Origin: Hymenochaete sp. R1
Lineage: Eukaryota > Basidiomycota > Agaricomycetes > Hymenochaetales > Hymenochaetaceae
DNA: 64,000 nucleotides
Assembly (NCBI GenBank): GCA_019400425.1
Contig: JAFREE010000094.1
Location: 29,641 to 93,640 of the forward strand
Direction of reading: 5' to 3'
Part shown: positions 36,745 through 47,549 of the stretch, piece after piece
Position numbering within the stretch: the stretch's first letter is position 1
Layout: each line of letters opens with the position of its first letter
Program-made: the position numbers and the translations under genes
Notes under the pieces: model-generated
Databases searched by the model: none
What the model saw: only the letters and a program-made list of their open reading frames with translations
Told to the model about the DNA's origin: nothing

Positions 36745-37490
36745 GAGAAATCCGTGAGAGGTTTTGCTTTCGAAAGCAAGATAGGTATAATCAAATCCGT
36801 CAAGGCTGCCAAGAAGTCGAAAGATGGCTCATCCCTTCGGACCCTTCCACTGCTTCCAGAAAGCACGAGACTTAATAATATCGGCTTTCGTCGTGAAGGA
36901 ACCTTCGTGAGTCGGGAAAGGGACTGCAGAATCAAAGGTCAGCTTCAGAGAGAATCATAACAAAGAAATCAACGAACTTGATAGGCAGCGCCGTATCCTC
37001 CAGGGCTCTTCTATAAAAGATATGAAGACTAGACTTTTGCGACTCGGAAAGGCCTTAAACGTCGAAGCTTTGGACGGTCAAACCATTCGGAACGAATAAG
37101 GTTTTCAGGACGATTTAGCAGACGCAGTCGGTGAGCTGATTGAAATCGCCAATAGTCGTACACCTGCTTCTGGATCTCCGAAGAGGAAATGCAACCACGA
37201 CGATGAGTTTCCAGCCAGAAAATGACATGGAATATTCCTTGAAGTCATCGTTGAAAGTAAGTAAGTTCTTTTCTTTTTCGCTATTCTTCTTGTATTCAAT
37301 TCGTCCATTTCACAGAAAATACTTTGGTTTCACTCGGTAAAGAATTACTATATCTTAAATCACATTTATGGCGCTCAACTTCCCCGCTTTCGTTTATGTC
37401 AACTCCTTCTGATTCGCGTGTTTGTCTGAAACTTTTCTTTTGTTGGTGCTGGTATGCAGTTTGATAATCCTATCGGAGACGTCATAAACT
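36745..37490 (+). pseudogene. Pseudogene P1, 3' fragment of a gene G copy
   Basis: This segment matches the last ~160 codons and 3' untranslated region of gene G (about 46670-47400). Matching landmarks are EKSV...FAF against GKSVEDRYSF, KAAKKSKDGSS against IAKKAKEEVSS, REG...KGQL against REG...RGQL, then near-identical DNA over QRRILQGSS and NSRTPASGS. It is broken: the 5' two-thirds is missing, frames shift, and a TAA at 37097-37099 replaces a glutamate codon of G. The equivalent of G's stop is TGA at 37223-37225. Similarity runs on past the stop, including a putative 3' untranslated intron (37257-37315; 47194-47254 in G). It lies tail-to-tail with intact copy F. Confidence 0.8.
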
Positions 37491-37660
37491 TTCACCCCTT
37501 TTAATTTCTCGTCTTCTTATGAGACTTGTGCTTTCAGAATATCTGCATTTGTGTGGACCAGGTAAGTATCGGAAGAAATGCAGTACACATGTATACTGTA
37601 CTTTACCAATTCAATTTCAAACATTTATACAATTATTGATTATTATGGAACGGCATGATT

Positions 37661-38926
37661 TTACTCTGCCCTGGCTTTCTTCGTTTCGCGACCCTCCTGA
37701 GGAGAAAGAGACCTCTCGAGGCGTTTCAAATGCCTTCTGCCTTCATCCGACTCGAAAAACTCGGAATAATATTCAGCTAATTCCGCATCTGTCTTCATCT
37801 CTGGAATTGAACTGATGGTCTTCTGAATACCTTCAAGGTAAGCATTCAGCCTTATCATTAGGGCGTCGACGTTCTTGTATATCCCATCAACATCCAGTTC
37901 CGCAGTCTTCTCCATCTCTGCCGTTATCGCATCCTGCAACTGCTTTTTGCGGAATCCGGTGTCCTCAGTATATTGCGCGTCTACGTCGCGATCCCTAGTT
38001 CTGTATGCGTTTAACAGATCCTTTTGCACTTTCATGAAAGGCATGACGTTCTCCGATATGCACTCTGCATCCAAGATCTGTTTCACTTCCATTTCCATTT
38101 GCGGGATTCGAGGTATGTTCTCCTTGTGTTTTGAGTTTACTTTGGCCTTTCGAGCTGACGAATGTTTCCGGGAGTTCGCGTGAGACTTGCGAAGATCCTC
38201 GAGAGAAGCGGTAAGATGCGCTAAGCGTACATCTTTTACAACCCCAGCTGCAAAGCGAACGTCAAGAGCTCTGTGCAAGGTCGCACTAAGATCAAAAGCG
38301 CGCGGAACCGCTTCATCTAATGGAGTGCTGTGAGAAGGGACATGCGCATCGCTAAGTCTGATATTGAGGTCGAAAAAGTAGAGATGGTAAAGAAGAGAAA
38401 GAGGAGCCGAGAGTGGGTTGGCTTCTTTGAGTTCGGTGAGAAATATATTGTGGTCGCGACGATGGAGAACCTTGCGCTCGTTGAACCAGGTTTTGCTTGC
38501 AACCCTAAATACCTTACGCAGATCGTCGCAATCTTTGAAGTATCTTTTTGTTGCATTGCTCGCCTTAGTGAGACGATATTCATGCTCGTTATGAAGCCCA
38601 GACGTCTCCCCCGCGGCATCTAAATTTCCTCGGAGAATGTGCTCCTCGTTGACGCGATACGTCCTAAGTGTTTCGGCTAGCGCTTTGGACATTCGATCGA
38701 GCGCCTCTTTTTCCTCTTTCCGGAGAATCTTCCAACAGTCGACCATGTTGTCGTCTGTATCGATTGTCGGGAGAACAAATGCATCTAGCTTCTTCTTGCT
38801 CTTCCTTGATCCAGCACTGGAGTCTGTAGGTCAAAAGGTAGTCGGTGAGCACGTCAGTGCGCCAGATTCAGTGCTAGGTGGAGGTCATCGCTCACCTTTG
38901 GAGCGTCCGTCCGATACGTGATCCAT
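37661..38926 (-). CDS. Coiled-coil family protein, copy F
   Basis: Exon 1 is 31 nt (38926-38896, MDHVSDGRSK plus one base); exon 2 is 38823-37661; total 397 residues. The junction gives KDSSAGSRKSKKKLD, a basic patch. Core features: MVDCWKILRKEEKEALDR, RVNEEHIL, DLRKVFRVASKTWFNERKVLHRRDHNIFLTEL, ANPLSAPLSLLYHLYFFD, AVPRAFDLSATLHRALD, VVKDVRLAHLTASLEDL, DLLNAYRTRDRDVDAQYTED and ELDVDGIYKNVDALMIRLNAYLE. The tail reads SLSPQEGRETKKARAE. A degenerate relative (P2) lies at 47.6-48.6 kb in the same orientation relative to a G-type gene. Function unknown. Confidence 0.82.
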
Positions 38927-39692
38927 GCTGTTGCGCTAGTTCAATTGACGATGAAATAAGGATAAAAGAAGGCGCAGGGGAGTGAGCCAGTTTATAGTCA
39001 CATACTTCGTAGTACAAAGTTAGTTTTGCATCTTTTCCATGAACTTACTGTGATGAACATTCGGTACCATGCATGTCTTAAGTCTGCAAAGTGTGTTTTA
39101 CCGCTTCAGGCGATGATAGAAGCAGCAAGGGTGCGATCAGCAGGAGAATGCATTTTATACCAAATCAGGATTTCAACGATGTATCGCGGCCATGATTTGG
39201 TCCATCGAAGAGTGAGATCAAGCCCAAGACGAACAGCGATTTTCCCGAAGGTACGAAGTCTCTTTCTGAATCAGGAAATGGCGCCGATCGCAAACTTCCG
39301 GACGCGGAACCGGAGCTTAAGCTTCTTTCTTTCTACATTTCGTCTCGTTCTTCTGAAGAATTCTTAGGGCGTTGACGGCGTCTATGAGATTTCGTATGAA
39401 TCTTCTTACATGCACGAGCTTCGGACGGCGAAAAACGGACTATCGGTGAGCGACTGCCTCGAGGCGGTGGGGCTTTAGAAGAAAAGTAGTGCGGGCCATG
39501 CTGGTTCGTGCTGGACACCATCAAGCATTCCGTATCGCGGAGACTTTCATCTTCTCCGAGCGATCTCGACTGTGTATCTGGCCTATAACTCAAGAAAAGC
39601 ACAAATCACCGCGCTACACTGTACGTGGTTACTTTAAGACGACGACAGCAACGACGACGACAAAGGTGACTGCACCGAAGTCTGAATCGATA
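38927..39692. other. Divergent intergenic region
   Basis: Holds the promoters of copy F (minus) and the AhpD-like gene (plus). The frame of the latter is open upstream from 39489 but that part is Thr/Arg-rich without similarity, so it is read as leader. Confidence 0.45.
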
Positions 39693-40682
39693 ATGACAGA
39701 GATCGCAACCCTCGAGTTCCTCGGCCGTCTCAAGACGTTCTGTTCTCATCCGCCCGGTCTAAACGATTCTGCGAGTTCAAAATCGCTCTCTGATTTGAAG
39801 CAATACATCGAAGACCCGTGGTACATCGTCGCCGCTGTCTCGTTCAGCGCCTCCAATCGGCCCGATGGCGTACCAAAGGTTCTGGAGTTCGTTTTACGTG
39901 AACTCAATGAGGCGATTTCTACTTCCGATACTGGCGTAGACCTCAAGGAGAAGGAAATTTTAGAGCTTAGACAGAGGGTGGTCATGAGATTGAGAGAGGC
40001 ACTGTTCAAGGCTGGGCTGATTAGTGGATATTCGCGGGTGAGTCAAGTCATTCGATTCAGCATGCGGAGGCCGTCTGCTAAGATAATTCCGGGGATTGTT
40101 CACAGGCCATCTCGGCTCTGATATCACTATATGAAGCTACGCCTGAAGAATTACGGACAAATGAACTCGTCAGGTAGAAGCTCTCTTTTGTTCTGTTCGC
40201 TGTCAGAGAAATTTCGTTAACTTAGGATGTTCAGGCAGGTGGAGGAGGATAGCGTGAAAGACTTGATGAATCGAGGGGATGAATTGTACAATGCCATGTA
40301 CGGCACGACAGCAGACGGTGTTCAGACCCTTCTCGACACCATCCATCCCGATATGGGTACGTCCTCTTTCCTACATACCACTCATTATCAAATTGATACC
40401 AATCCCTTCCACCAACGACTAGGCTTCTTTTCCAAAACGATTGGTTACGGTCTCGTCTACAACCACCCCTCCATCCTTAACCAACTTCACACTTCATACT
40501 CTATCGTCTCCGCGCTCGTCGCCATGGACACACCGCGCCAGGTTGGATGGCATTTGGCGAATTGTAGGAGGGGTGGGGCGAGCGGAGAGGAGGTCAGGGG
40601 CGTGAGGAAGGTGGCCATGGAGGTCGCAGGGGCTTGTGGGGTAAGTTGGAGAGAGGGATTGCCAGAAGTTGAGGATGATTGA
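39693..40682 (+). CDS. AhpD-like / carboxymuconolactone decarboxylase-fold protein
   Basis: Four exons (39693-40037, 40106-40173, 40226-40356, 40423-40682) give 267 residues. Fungal proteins of this type contain a single AhpD-like helical domain. The marks are LGLVY-type 'TIGYGLVYNHPSILNQLHTSYSIVSALVAMDTPRQVGWHLANC' split across residues about 185-230, then GASGEEVRGVRKVAMEVA and a final GVSWREGLPEVED. The redox pair CxxC of true AhpD is absent, so peroxidase-partner activity is not expected; the real reaction is unknown. The start was chosen at MTEIATLEFLGRL, which begins the conserved helix; in-frame upstream ATG at 39489 adds a low-complexity extension. No organelle signal is obvious. Confidence 0.85.
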
Positions 40683-41294
40683 GACGAGAGTCTGGAGACC
40701 TGTTCTAGGGAGCAAGTAGCAGCGCCGGGAAGTTGAGGGCCAAAATATATTGTTAGGCACAAAGCCGTCTTTCTATTCTTCGATCGCATTCATGCAGCGT
40801 TTTTTAGTCTCCATGTATGTTTATAAGCTCCAGAAAGCTTAGTGTAATTCAAGGAAAGAATGTCTCTAAGTGTCTTGGGAACCAGAAAACAACCAGACTT
40901 GGTGTCAAACTCTGAGCCAATTTGCAAAGGACTACATAAGCGTCGTTCGGACGGTGTCGACATCTCGAGTTTGAGTAGCCATGACTCCTAGTATTAGCTT
41001 TAAAGCATGCATGGATTGGTAAACACGGAAAAAAGCGACAGTACTGGCGTTTCCCGAAATCCAGACATCAATTTGCAACAGGTCTTCGCGATAAATATTT
41101 CGCGTTGCCCCTTTCTTCGTTGCTCTTGCTCTTGCTCTTGAAGTTCCCTCACAAGCTGATCTGAATGAGCTCAATGAGCAGGCTGTCCACATACGAGAAA
41201 CTTCATGGAGAAGCTTCACGAAGCATGATAATGCGATTTTATATCCGCGGATCTCCTAAGCTACACGAAAAAAAATGTAGTTGATGTATTAATC
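40683..41294. other. Intergenic, no gene seen
   Basis: Spacer between convergent genes. Includes an antisense frame over the AhpD gene end and a CTCTTGCTCTTGCTCTTG triplet near 41124-41141, a small tandem repeat. Confidence 0.5.
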
Positions 41295-42047
41295 TCATTG
41301 AAGAGCAATCTCCGGCGACTGGATTCAAGAAGCAAGTTTCCATCAGTCTCATGGAGAAGAGAACCGCACAGAAATATACCTACCGGGTTCCGAGTTTCAA
41401 ACGCTAACCAGTCGCCAGTCCCAGTAGGAAGCAACCCCATCGACCGACATTTCCAGAGTCCGACAGCCAGAGTGAGCATATTGCATAGAAGATATACCAC
41501 CTTCTGGAGCGGGAGCGTTGATAGTGACTTTGATGTCGATGATGCTGAAGATGGTGCGAACGGAGCAAAGACTAATCAAATTGTGTATGAGTGACGCTCC
41601 AAATAGAAAAGTATGAGCACGTACCATTGTTCATTGCAGCCAGATTTTTAAACGGCGTGAAGAGGAGCATGAATACGATTCCCATGCTGAAGATCTGCAC
41701 ACCTCCACCGGACATATAGAGCATGAACGCCTGCATAGGCAGCTGCTTCGCAGGAGAGATAGCAAGGTCCCAGGCGCGTTTCTCCTTCAGAGCAGCATAG
41801 GTTCCTTCTGCTGCAGATGCGCTGGGAGCTGACTTTGATGATTTAGACGACTGGATGGAAGGGGGTTAGGAAGAGAAGGTGATGAGGATGATGAGAATGA
41901 AAGGAGTTGACTGACTGTGATCGATGCAAAGCCCGGAGGTGGTGGGAGGTTTCTCCATCTACTGCGCGTCACTATTGGGTACCGACAAAGAGCATGAAAT
42001 GCTTACTTTGAAGGTAGTTCTATCGAGCTCAAGTCAATTCTGCTCAT
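41295..42047 (-). CDS. EMC4: ER membrane protein complex subunit 4
   Basis: Five exons (42047-42007, 41958-41916, 41850-41625, 41571-41384, 41318-41295) give 173 residues. EMC4 is part of the insertase that places transmembrane segments into the endoplasmic reticulum. After a soluble N-terminus with [10 protein letters not shown] and a Ser/Lys-rich linker come [23 protein letters not shown], a first membrane helix ([17 protein letters not shown]), and then [27 protein letters not shown] with a DWLAFE motif. The last 24-nt exon (SPEIALQ) is inferred from splice signals; without it the frame reads into an implausible tail. Divergent from the ABC transporter with only 226 bp between the starts. 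Confidence 0.9.
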
Positions 42048-42273
42048 TGTTGCAATCGTCGCCGTCGCCGTGGTGGTGGTGGTGGTGGTGAGAGGGAGAG
42101 AAGTTCTTGCGCGTCGGGCACGTTGAGGAGACGGGTAACCGGAAAGGGAACGTATCCGAGCATCAGCCTTCTCTTCTCTTCCCACTCTTCCACCCACTCA
42201 ATTATATCTATATAACTGCAAGACCCATGCAGCAGCTCTCCTGACAATACCCTACGCCCTCGTCTCTTTAGCC
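42048..42273. promoter_or_regulatory. Short bidirectional promoter, EMC4 / ABC transporter
   Basis: 226 bp between outward-facing ATG codons must serve both genes. It contains a (GGT)n run at about 42072-42090 (CCACC on the EMC4 strand, in its leader). Confidence 0.55.
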
Positions 42274-45200
42274 ATGTTCGTCGTCGCATTCGGTTTACTA
42301 GTTCTCGGAGTCACAACGATCGTAAACGCCCAAGACACTTGCGAGAACTTCGGCTTCCAAAACGGCACGACATGCAGCTGCCCACCCGGCTTTGGCGGTT
42401 CATCATGTTCAGAGATTGGATGCGGTGGTAATATCTTCCAGGGGACCTCCAGGCCACTCGCTCAGATACAGGGAAATTCGTCGTCGTCATCGTCGTCGAG
42501 CGCGTTTTCGAACTTGACAGCTTCGAGCTGCTCATGCGAAGATGGATGGGGAGGCTTTGGCTGTAACATCTGCCAGAGCTCTTCTGCGTGTCAGAGCGCA
42601 TTTTCTGGCGTCGGTGGTAACTCAGCCTCGAGCTCGAGCTTGACAGGTGGGGATAGTTTGAGCAATGGCACGTTGGTGTGCAGCTCCGAGTCAAAGGTCC
42701 AGGCTGCTGGTTTGATGAGCTGCAGCGTCGTCGTGCGTATTTCTTCCTGTCCATGCCTCATACCAGAGAACTAAATTTCTATCAATGGCTAGAATCCAAC
42801 GTTGCAAGGCATTTTCCCGGGGCAGTCTAACCTCAACATCCTCCGTACGCTTCAGCCGTCCTTGACCCCACTCCCGAATGTGACTGGCTTCGGTTCCGCC
42901 GGCTCTGTCTACGCTCAGTTATTCTACGACGACGTTGAGCAATTCTACTGCAACGCAGATTCATGTACCCAAGCCGACGAAAACGGGAAAACCGATTGGA
43001 CTTGTCAGAGCCTGCAATGTACTTGTCGAACCAATACGACATTTTGCGGCGGAGGGGTTAGTTCCTATTTCTTGTCTTACTATTGTTCAAACAGTGGTAA
43101 TAATATTTACTTCGCTTACTTAGGTCACAAGTCTCAAGCAAACTATTGACGGCCTCGACGGAGGCCTCACCATCTCTTGTACAGATCCCTCTAACGGCGC
43201 ATCATCGACCACCTGCGGCTTCCAGCAAACTATCATCAACCAGTTATTCGGTTCGAATGGACTCTCCCTATCTGATTGCACATTTGGTGAATGTGTCGCA
43301 CAGGGCGTCATTGACCAAAACTCGTCTAATAGCACGTCTACGACGGAGGATACGCACAAAAGTCTGAGCGGTGGTGTTATTGCAGGGCTGGTAGTTGTTG
43401 GTGCTCTAGCGCTTGCGGCGCTTTTGTTACTCTTTTTTGGATTGTATCAACAACGAAAGGCAAAAAGAATACCGGTGGGCGCAACGCACAAGGAGGGCGT
43501 TGCCCTTGAGTGGAAAGACATCTCGTACTTTGTTCCTCGGTCGGCGTCTTTATCGTTTACTAAGAGAGGTCGAGGAACTGGGCTAACACCCGTGCTCGAT
43601 GGCGTCAGTGGGCGGCTTGAATCAGGTCAAATGATGGCTATCCTCGGACCCTCAGGTGAGATAACCCTCCATATATCCAAGCTCGATAGCCCTTAACGCG
43701 TTAATTATCAGGTGCCGGAAAGACAACCCTCATTGAAATCCTCGCCCGCAAACAAAAGCTCCATCCTGTCTACGGAACTGTCTCATACACATCTTCCTCC
43801 CCGCGCATTGCTTTCGTCCCTCAACACGATGTCCTTCCCACAACTCTCACAGTTCGCGAAGCCTTCCTCTTCACTGCTGCCCTCCGACTCCCCGAATACA
43901 TCTCCACATCCACGCGTGTAGCCCGCGTCGACTCCCTCCTTGCACAACTCGACCTTACGCGCGTCGCCAATACCCGAATCGGATCCTCCGCGCGCCGAGG
44001 GATATCGGGCGGCGAGGCGAGGCGCGTGAGTATTGGGCTTGAGCTCATCGGCGAACCAGATGTGTTAATTCTGGACGAACCGACCTCCGGGCTGGATAGC
44101 GTAAGCGCTGCGCGCGTTGCGGAGGTGTTAAGGCGTTTGGCAAACGGGGACGAAGACGGGAGCGGGAGCGCTAGGGGTAAGAAGGCCGTGGTAGCGAGCG
44201 TGCATCAGCCGAGCTCGAGGGTGTATCATGCGTTTGAGAAACTGGTGTTGATGAGTGCGGGGAAGGCGGTGTATGTTGGTCCGGGTGGACTTGAACCCGC
44301 AAGAAGGTTTGAGGAGAGGGGATTTGGGTATGGGGTCCCTAGGGAAGGGTTCAATGTAGCGGAGCACTTGTTGGAGATTGCGAGTGAGTATCAGGGGAGC
44401 GGTGGAATTGAGGGGGTGGCTCCTGGTTCCTCGGGTGGATCAGGTGCAGATTCTGAACCGGACCCGGAGAAGCAAGAAAGGATGAGTGGAAATATTCCGG
44501 TCAATGAAAGCGAAAAACGTGGGATGGGTGTGTTGAGACCAGAAGGGCATGGGCTGAGGGGTGGTTCGCGATACGCAACAACCTTCTTGACACAGTTCGA
44601 AGCCCTTGCCAGTCGAGAATGGAAAATTCTGTGCCGGTACGTGTTCAACATCAATCTCATACCGTTGGTTTCTTCCTTACGAGTGCTGTGATTTATAGTG
44701 ACAAGAGCCTATTTTTACTTCACGCTGGTATCGCGTGCGTCTTGGGTGTTTTCTGTGGTGGCCTTTATTTCAAGACTGGCACTTCCATCGCGGGATTCCA
44801 GTCAAGAGTTGGCTGTCTTTTCTTCTTGGTAAGTTTTTCGTTTCCGCATCGTTAATGATATCCAACGGCTCTGTTTAGGGTGCCCTCATTGCGTTTTCGT
44901 CTTTGAGTGCCTTACATAACCTGGTTGAGACGAGGCCCTTGTTCTTGCGAGAGCGGTCGAATAGGTATTATAGCCCAACAGCATGGCTTCTCTCAAGGAT
45001 AGTCTTCGATGTTGTACCTCTCCGACTGATCCCAACCATCATTGTCTCGACAATGTGAGTGAATTTAACTACTGCAGTTGATGTCAGGGTCTCTGATATA
45101 CATTTCGGTAGTACGTATTGGATGGCGGGCTTAGCAGGCGATGCTGCTCATTATTTCAAGTTCTTGTTTATCTTGGTTCTATATACCCTCGTTATGACAC

Positions 45201-45708
45201 TATATGTAAGGCATCATTCCTCCGCGCATGATTATCAATCTCTAAGCGACTCATCTGCAGAATTTCCTCCTCGCCACCCTCTTTACCAACGGGTCTATTG
45301 CCACTCTCCTCTCTGCCCTTGCAGCACTCTACCAAATGACCTTTGCAGGCTTCTTTGTCCATCTTGTATCGATTCCTCCCGTTCTTCGCTGGTTGCAGTG
45401 GCTCAATCCACTCAAATATACACTCGAAGCACTCGCTGTGAACGAGGTTGGGAGTGGACTGATGATCGAAGATACGCTGCAAGGTGTGCCAGTGGATGTG
45501 TCAGCGAGCTTAATTATGCAACTAGTAAGCGGACAAAATATCTATGTTCTGGGTTGTAACGAAGTGACTAATGCAATTTTTGCGTCAGCTATTTGGATTT
45601 GGGGTTAATAACTATTACCGAGATGTGCTCGTGCTGTTTGCTTTTATTGTCGGTTTTGGCATAGGCGTCATCAGTGTTGTTTGGTTCTGGATGCGAGAAA
45701 GGCGCTAA
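42274..45708 (+). CDS. ABCG-type transporter with EGF-like luminal domain (yeast Adp1-like)
   Basis: Nine exons (42274-42732, 42793-43056, 43124-43655, 43712-44636, 44699-44828, 44879-45054, 45112-45205, 45261-45524, 45589-45708) give 987 residues. A signal peptide (MFVVAFGLLVLGVTTIVNA) leads to a Cys-rich region with two EGF-like units (CSCPPGFGGSSC; CSCEDGWGGFGC), a Ser-rich linker and a first membrane span (VIAGLVVVGALALAALLLLFFGLY, about residue 380). The nucleotide-binding domain has Walker A GPSGAGKTT (split by an intron), signature ISGGEARR, Walker B VLILDEPTSGLDS and SVHQPSS. The C-terminal ABC2 membrane domain contains ETRPLFLRERSNRYYSP and NPLKYTLEALAVNE. This matches the yeast Adp1 architecture; the substrate is unknown. 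It is a half-transporter and should dimerise. Confidence 0.93.
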
Positions 45709-46038
45709 GTGCGTCTACCTGTCTACATTCTTTTTGTGTTTAGTTGTTCCGTGTATTCTTTGTACCTCGTAATTGCTTTTTTTTCTCCATCTGTCGGGTT
45801 ATTTGTGTTGTTGTTCGTTTTTTTTCATAGTAACTGCTAAATCGATACTACTTTGTTTAGTTTGCTGCTGTCTGGATATATACAGCAGACGAGTTTCGGA
45901 GGTATTTTTGCGGTAATCGGCTTGCTTCACTTGTTTATTGCTTTTGCTTTGGTGCCACATCACCCACTAACCCCCCCCCCCCCCCACCCCCTCCTCTTGT
46001 ACTCTTTGCCACTGGCGACAATCTGCTTCTTTCTACCA
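45709..46038. other. Intergenic with C15 homopolymer
   Basis: Spacer between two plus-strand genes. A run of 15 cytosines at 45971-45985, followed by A and more C, lies about 55 bp upstream of the gene G start. T-rich stretches precede it. Confidence 0.55.
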
Positions 46039-47152
46039 ATGACCGGTGAGTAATAATGTTGATTTACTCAAGTTTCATCTTCCTAATCACGAAGAATCTC
46101 CAGACTCAAGAGCTCCCAATTCTCGGGGAGTCGCGAACACTTCTTCAAACACGAGGCTGCTCGATGCCTGGAAAATTTTTCAAGAGAGCAGACCTATCCC
46201 TATGGGAGAAACTTTGACCAATGTTCAGGCGAGGCAATATGATAAAGAAGAGAAAGAACTAGAGGAAAATCCGCAGTGGACATTTGAACAGAAAAAGGCT
46301 GAATTCGACTCGAAACGAGAGAAGAGTGTTCAAGATGCGTCGTTTCGATATCTTGCAGCAGAAGAGGCCGCTCAGCAGAAGTTCTTGGATTCCGCAAGAG
46401 ACATCCTTGTAGAACTTGCGCGTCAGCCAGATGCTACAACTCGACTGGAAAACATCAGAGATCACGCTCAGGCAAGGGAACTCTTAAAAGATACCCTCGA
46501 CTACGCTTTGATTTTCGGCTATCACTTGCTGCTTGCAGAAGCTCTTGTCCATTTTTCCACCCCTCTCACCGCACACAGAAGGATGACAGTTGCAGACGCT
46601 CAAGGTTACTGCGCAGTGTTGCAAATAGCAGCGCTCGTCCTTAAGAAACGGGAGGTGCAACTTCTGGCAGACGGCAAGTCAGTCGAAGATCGTTACTCCT
46701 TTCTTCCGTCCAATATATCATCACTTACTAGCAAACAGAAAGAAGAAGAAAAGATCGAAATTGCGAAGAAGGCGAAAGAGGAGGTGTCTTCTAAAATCAC
46801 AAGACGAATGAAAGCTCGATGTCGTGAAGGAGCTATCGAGCGTTGGGCGCACGACTACACCTTCAGAGGCCAGCTAATGAAAAAAGCAAAAAACGGGGAG
46901 ATGGACAAAATCAAAGAACAGCGTCGTATCCTCCAGGGCTCTTCTATAGAAGATATAAAGACCAAACTCTTGCAGAAGGCCTTGAACTTCGGGGCTTTGT
47001 ATGGCCAAGCCATTTGGAACGAAGAAGTCTCTGAGGAGGACCTAACAGGCGCGGCCGGTGAGCTGATCGAGCTTGCTAACAGTCGTACACCTGCCTCTGG
47101 ATCTCAGAAAAGGAAGCGCAACCACGACGATGAGGGTCCAGCCAGAAAGTGA
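46039..47152 (+). CDS. Gene G, charged helical protein, probable distant family member
   Basis: The frame beginning at 46046 has no ATG start; a 7-nt first coding exon (46039-46045, ATG ACC G) with a GTGAGT donor and an acceptor at 46093-46094 gives an in-frame 354-residue protein (exon 2 46095-47152). This is the same tiny-exon, phase-1 layout as copies B-F. It also shares the N-terminal RLLDAW motif (LLEAW/LLVAW in D/C). The middle is different: a long E/K/Q helix, ARELLKDTLDYALIFGYHLLLAEALVHF, then a charged region ending QRRILQGSS. The tail GSQKRKRNHDDEGPARK is a strong nuclear-localisation-like patch. A decayed copy of its 3' half is P1. A 3' untranslated intron (47194-47254) is likely. 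Confidence 0.75.
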
Positions 47153-47549
47153 CATGGAATATTCCCTGAAGTCGTCCTCGAAGCGAGCCGAACGTAAGGT
47201 GATTTTACTCCCTCCTCACGATTTTTTCTTGTGATCAGATCACCCACTTCACAGAATACACTTTGGTTTTACTCGATTTCTTGCATACGATTCTCAACGC
47301 GCCCATGTCTTTCCTTTCACCTTACTTTCTAATATGCACGCGTCTTATCTTGTTTTGTTGTTGATTGTGTAAATCATATCGGACACGACTTCTGTTCTAG
47401 ATACTTTTATACACGTGTTTTCTGTTTTAAATAAACTTTAAGAGAACTCGCATTCGTGCCCCTTCACTATGCATAAAGACAGGAAGAAAGATGGCATATC
47501 CCTATCATAATAATTCAGATATGCTAGGTCTTCCATCTCAAAGAACTTG
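47153..47549. other. Gene G 3' region, shared with P1
   Basis: No gene. The first ~250 bp resemble the sequence after P1: TGACATGGAATATTCC, a putative untranslated intron ending TTCACAG, ACTTTGGTTT, and ATCGGACACGA against ATCGGAGACGT. Confidence 0.55.
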
